Of a DNA stretch of 10,000 nt, positions 7,884 through 10,000 are shown one piece after another; the stretch's first letter is position 1; each line of letters starts with the position of its first letter. This stretch comes from Methanospirillum hungatei (GTDB lineage: Archaea; Halobacteriota; Methanomicrobia; Methanomicrobiales; Methanospirillaceae): NCBI RefSeq assembly GCF_020216685.1, contig NZ_JAIWNS010000025.1, positions 1-10,000 of the forward strand. The letters run 5' to 3'. The notes beneath the pieces were generated by a model, which worked only from the letters and a program-made list of their open reading frames with translations, was not told the DNA's origin and ran no database searches. A program made the translations under genes and the position numbers.

Positions 7884-9173
7884 GTGGTCAGGTATCATTA
7901 TGCCCTGGTCGATGACCTGGTAAGCAGGGAAGAGTTCGACCGTCTGATAGAGAAGAAGATAGCCGACTGTGGGAACCTCGCAGATGAGACCACGGCTGCC
8001 CTCCTGGTAGTAAAAGATCTTGGCCGGTCCCATGTCAAGATTCGGGGCCTGCGGGGCAAGTCCTCCCTCTTTTGTTTTTATGCAAAGATCATCGCCTTCT
8101 CCGGTGTCAGGGAGTTTGACCGCCCTGAGGGGGAGAAGGGGCTGGTTGCACGACTGACGGTGGCTGACGAGACCGGACAGGTTGAACTGGTCTTCTGGGA
8201 TGAGCAGGCTGCAGCCCTTGAAGAGACCTTTGAGATAGGTGACGTGGTCGAGATCATCGGCCGGCATGGAAAATCCATACGGGAGATTATGCCACTGAAT
8301 TTACGGAAAACCTGTGTGGACATCGACTGTGTCATGGAGGTGAAAGAGCGCAAGCCCCCTGAGCGCACAGACCTGCATCTTCTCGTCATCAGCCTTGGAC
8401 AACCCCGTCCCTTTACCCGCCGGGATGGCACCGGCGGCGAGATGGTAAGTGGTCTTGTCGGTGATACAAACGGCACAGCACGGCTTATCTGCTGGGAGCC
8501 TGCCCTGTTATCCGGAATATCTCCGGGAATGGCGGTATCGGTGACCGGTGCCCTGACAAAGGAGGGAGACTATGGAGGACGGGAGATTGTATGCGATGAG
8601 GAAACCTTCATCACTCCGGCTGAGAATGCTCCTGAAATCCCGGTGACATCGCTTGATAATATCGCTCCTGAAACGAGCTGTACTGTCCGGGGAACGATAA
8701 CAAAGATCCTGCCGGCAAAACCCTTTACCAAGCGGGATGGAACAACGTCCTTTGTCCGGAACCTCCGGTTTTCTGACGGAACTGCCGATCTTCCTCTGGT
8801 TCTGTGGGATGCTGAGGCAAAACGAACCCTCCTCCCCGGTGAGACGATCATGCTCTATAATGCCTATACAAAACTAGGAAGATCCGGTGAAATTGAGGTC
8901 TCTCTGGGGAGAGGGGGCGCTCTCACCGTTATCCCTGATAAGGAAGAGCCGGTCAGGATTGAAGGATGGATTTTGCATGTAACCGAGGGGGTAGTCATTA
9001 CCAACCAGGAGGGATCATGGCTGGTGGAGACGTGCCTCCCCCATGGGTCACATGTCATTATGACCGGCCGGGCAAGTGGAAAAAGGGTCTTCTGCGAAAG
9101 TGAAGAGGAGGTAAAAGAAGACCTTGAAGGGCTGAAGAATGAGGTTTCCTCCTTCATACGGTCGTTTTCATAA
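7884..9173 (+). CDS. RPA-like single-stranded DNA-binding protein with tandem OB folds
   Basis: A 429-residue archaeal replication protein A homologue, expected to coat single-stranded DNA in replication, repair and recombination. Order: an acidic/helical N-terminus (about 1-60); OB fold 1 (about 70-130; [20 protein letters not shown]); OB fold 2 (about 163-245; [19 protein letters not shown]... LICWE); OB fold 3 (about 262-350; [20 protein letters not shown]... LVLWD); and a C-terminal beta-rich piece (about 355-405) that may be a degenerate fourth OB fold, then a charged helix. OB2 and OB3 are plainly related to each other. No CxxC zinc finger is present, unlike some euryarchaeal RPAs. The start is GTG 7884, with GGAGTGA at 7873-7879 as ribosome binding site; no in-frame ATG near it fits. 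It begins 15 bases after lysA, so is probably co-transcribed, and is followed by radA, its functional partner. Confidence 0.85.
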   Translation: MVRYHYALVDDLVSREEFDRLIEKKIADCGNLADETTAALLVVKDLGRSHVKIRGLRGKSSLFCFYAKIIAFSGVREFDRPEGEKGLVARLTVADETGQVELVFWDEQAAALEETFEIGDVVEIIGRHGKSIREIMPLNLRKTCVDIDCVMEVKERKPPERTDLHLLVISLGQPRPFTRRDGTGGEMVSGLVGDTNGTARLICWEPALLSGISPGMAVSVTGALTKEGDYGGREIVCDEETFITPAENAPEIPVTSLDNIAPETSCTVRGTITKILPAKPFTKRDGTTSFVRNLRFSDGTADLPLVLWDAEAKRTLLPGETIMLYNAYTKLGRSGEIEVSLGRGGALTVIPDKEEPVRIEGWILHVTEGVVITNQEGSWLVETCLPHGSHVIMTGRASGKRVFCESEEEVKEDLEGLKNEVSSFIRSFS

Positions 9174-9179
9174 ATGCCA

Positions 9180-9204
9180 TTTTCACTTTCACCCCGTTTA
9201 TTTT
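9180..9204 (+). terminator. T-rich candidate terminator after the RPA gene
   Basis: Several short T-runs (TTTT at 9180-9183 and TTTATTTT at 9198-9205) follow the RPA stop codon without a hairpin, as is common for archaeal terminators. The stretch also lies just upstream of the radA promoter, so it could be part of that promoter instead. Confidence 0.3.
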
Positions 9205-9207
9205 AGA

Positions 9208-9217
9208 CTTAAATACC
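9208..9217 (+). promoter_or_regulatory. Candidate TATA box of radA
   Basis: CTTAAATACC is a good archaeal TATA-like element in the 77-base gap before radA. Transcription would start about 25 bases downstream, near 9235, giving a short leader that still contains GAGG at 9239-9242, the ribosome binding site eight bases before ATG 9251. So radA may have its own promoter even though it follows the dapL-lysA-rpa cluster closely. Confidence 0.5.
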
Positions 9218-9250
9218 CCTCGCTGCCACCTGTATGATGAGGAAACTACT

Positions 9251-9685
9251 ATGGCAGCAGAAGCATACAAACTTGAGGACATTCCCGGCGTCGGACCAAC
9301 CACTGCAGAAAAGCTCCGTGAAGCCGGGTATGAGTCAGTGGAAAAGATTGCACAGGCAACTGCAACCGAACTCTATGATACTGCAGAGATCGGGGAAGCA
9401 ACCGCCCGTAAGATGATCAAGTGGTGTACATCCCAGATAAACCCTGGTGCAGAAGGATCCACTGATGCTTCGTCCGCACAGAAGGAAGATTCGACACATA
9501 TGCAACAGCGGAGACTGGATATTGAGGATATTCCGGGTGTCGGCCCGGCAATTGCAGAAAAGCTACGGGATGCAGGATTTCTGACCGTTGAAAGCATTGC
9601 AACATCCCTTCCTGCAACCCTTGCAGAGGCGGCTGAACTGGGAGAGGCAACTGCAAAGAAGATGATCAAGTGGTGCCGGGACCAG
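9251..9685 (+). repeat. Tandem duplication of the RadA N-terminal domain, period 249 bases
   Basis: Residues 8-62 (9272-9436) and 91-145 (9521-9685) align without gaps at an offset of exactly 83 codons. By eye 34 of 55 positions are identical, including [18 protein letters not shown] and KMIKWC. M84 falls on the same register as M1, so the duplicated unit seems to run from the start codon. The DNA copies have diverged, so it is not a very recent event. Confidence 0.85.
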
Positions 9686-10000
9686 GCAGATATCGGCGGA
9701 TTTAAGACCGGAACTGATGTATTTGAGCAGCGTCTGAAGGTCAAGAAGCTGCGAACCCTTGTTCCGGAGGTAGACGAACTTCTTGGCGGAGGATTTGAGA
9801 CCCAGGCCATCACCGAGATGTATGGTGAGTTTGGTTCTGGTAAATCCCAGATTGTTCACCAGATGGCAGTGAACGTCCAGCTCCCGGAGGAACTTGGCGG
9901 TCTTGATGGTTCGGTCATCTACGTGGATACGGAAAATACCTTCAGACCTGAACGTATTGAGCAGATGGTAAAGGGTCTTGAGATAGAGGGTGCGGATCCA
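9251..10000 (+). CDS. radA: Recombinase RadA, 5' part, with a duplicated helix-hairpin-helix domain
   Basis: The first 250 codons of the archaeal RecA/Rad51 homologue, open to the window end. RadA forms ATP-dependent filaments on single-stranded DNA and drives homologous pairing and strand exchange. Seen: HhH domain 1 (residues 8-62, [19 protein letters not shown]... KMIKWC); a polar linker (about 63-83); HhH domain 2 (91-145, [19 protein letters not shown]... KMIKWC); [15 protein letters not shown], the linker that usually carries the filament-polymerisation motif; the core start [13 protein letters not shown]; Walker A GEFGSGKS (192-199, K198); and [13 protein letters not shown]. Usual RadA has only one N-terminal HhH domain, so this protein should be about 80 residues longer than normal. 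ATG 9251 has GAGG at 9239-9242. The internal ATG 9500 (M84) would give a standard-length RadA but has only a weak, distant GGAAG in front. Identity as RadA, and not the paralogue RadB, is supported by the HhH domains. Confidence 0.95.
   Translation, partial: MAAEAYKLEDIPGVGPTTAEKLREAGYESVEKIAQATATELYDTAEIGEATARKMIKWCTSQINPGAEGSTDASSAQKEDSTHMQQRRLDIEDIPGVGPAIAEKLRDAGFLTVESIATSLPATLAEAAELGEATAKKMIKWCRDQADIGGFKTGTDVFEQRLKVKKLRTLVPEVDELLGGGFETQAITEMYGEFGSGKSQIVHQMAVNVQLPEELGGLDGSVIYVDTENTFRPERIEQMVKGLEIEGADP

Noticed and set aside
9234..9416. Open frame starting at ATG 9234 just before radA
   Set aside because: It is out of frame with RadA, short, and overlaps the well-conserved HhH coding sequence.

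Overview
The window looks like archaeal chromosome from a methanogen of the order Methanomicrobiales, most likely Methanospirillum or a close relative. This is inferred from gene content and protein style: RadA, a multi-OB-fold RPA, DapL and LysA for lysine, a PAS-rich sensory protein ending in a histidine-less dimerisation segment, and an archaeal-type chemoreceptor. Candidate TATA-like boxes and T-rich stretches replace bacterial -35/-10 promoters and hairpin terminators. All convincing genes lie on the + strand. No RNA gene, CRISPR array, insertion sequence or phage gene was seen.

Layout. (1) 1-504: 3' end of a PAS sensory protein, apparently broken by a +1 frameshift near base 90. (2) 582-1886: a polytopic membrane protein of unknown function made of two related halves. 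(3) 1985-2776: a small APH-fold phosphotransferase of unknown substrate. (4) 2951-5371: a complete methyl-accepting chemotaxis transducer with a large extracellular Cache-type sensor and several HAMP-like modules. (5) 5431-9173: a tight three-gene cluster, dapL (LL-diaminopimelate aminotransferase), lysA (diaminopimelate decarboxylase) and an RPA-like single-stranded DNA-binding protein. The first two genes overlap and the third begins 15 bases after lysA. (6) 9251-10000: the 5' part of radA, with its own candidate promoter, cut by the window end.

Functionally the left half is signalling and membrane sensing. The right half combines lysine synthesis with homologous recombination: RPA coats single-stranded DNA and RadA forms the recombinase filament. 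DapL makes LL-diaminopimelate and LysA removes CO2 from the meso form, so an epimerase (DapF) must be encoded elsewhere.

The most unusual features are a RadA whose N-terminal helix-hairpin-helix domain is duplicated in tandem with an exact 83-codon period that includes the start methionine, the internally duplicated 12-helix membrane protein, and the frameshifted PAS gene whose kinase-like tail lacks the phospho-accepting histidine. No clearly new multi-gene system was found.
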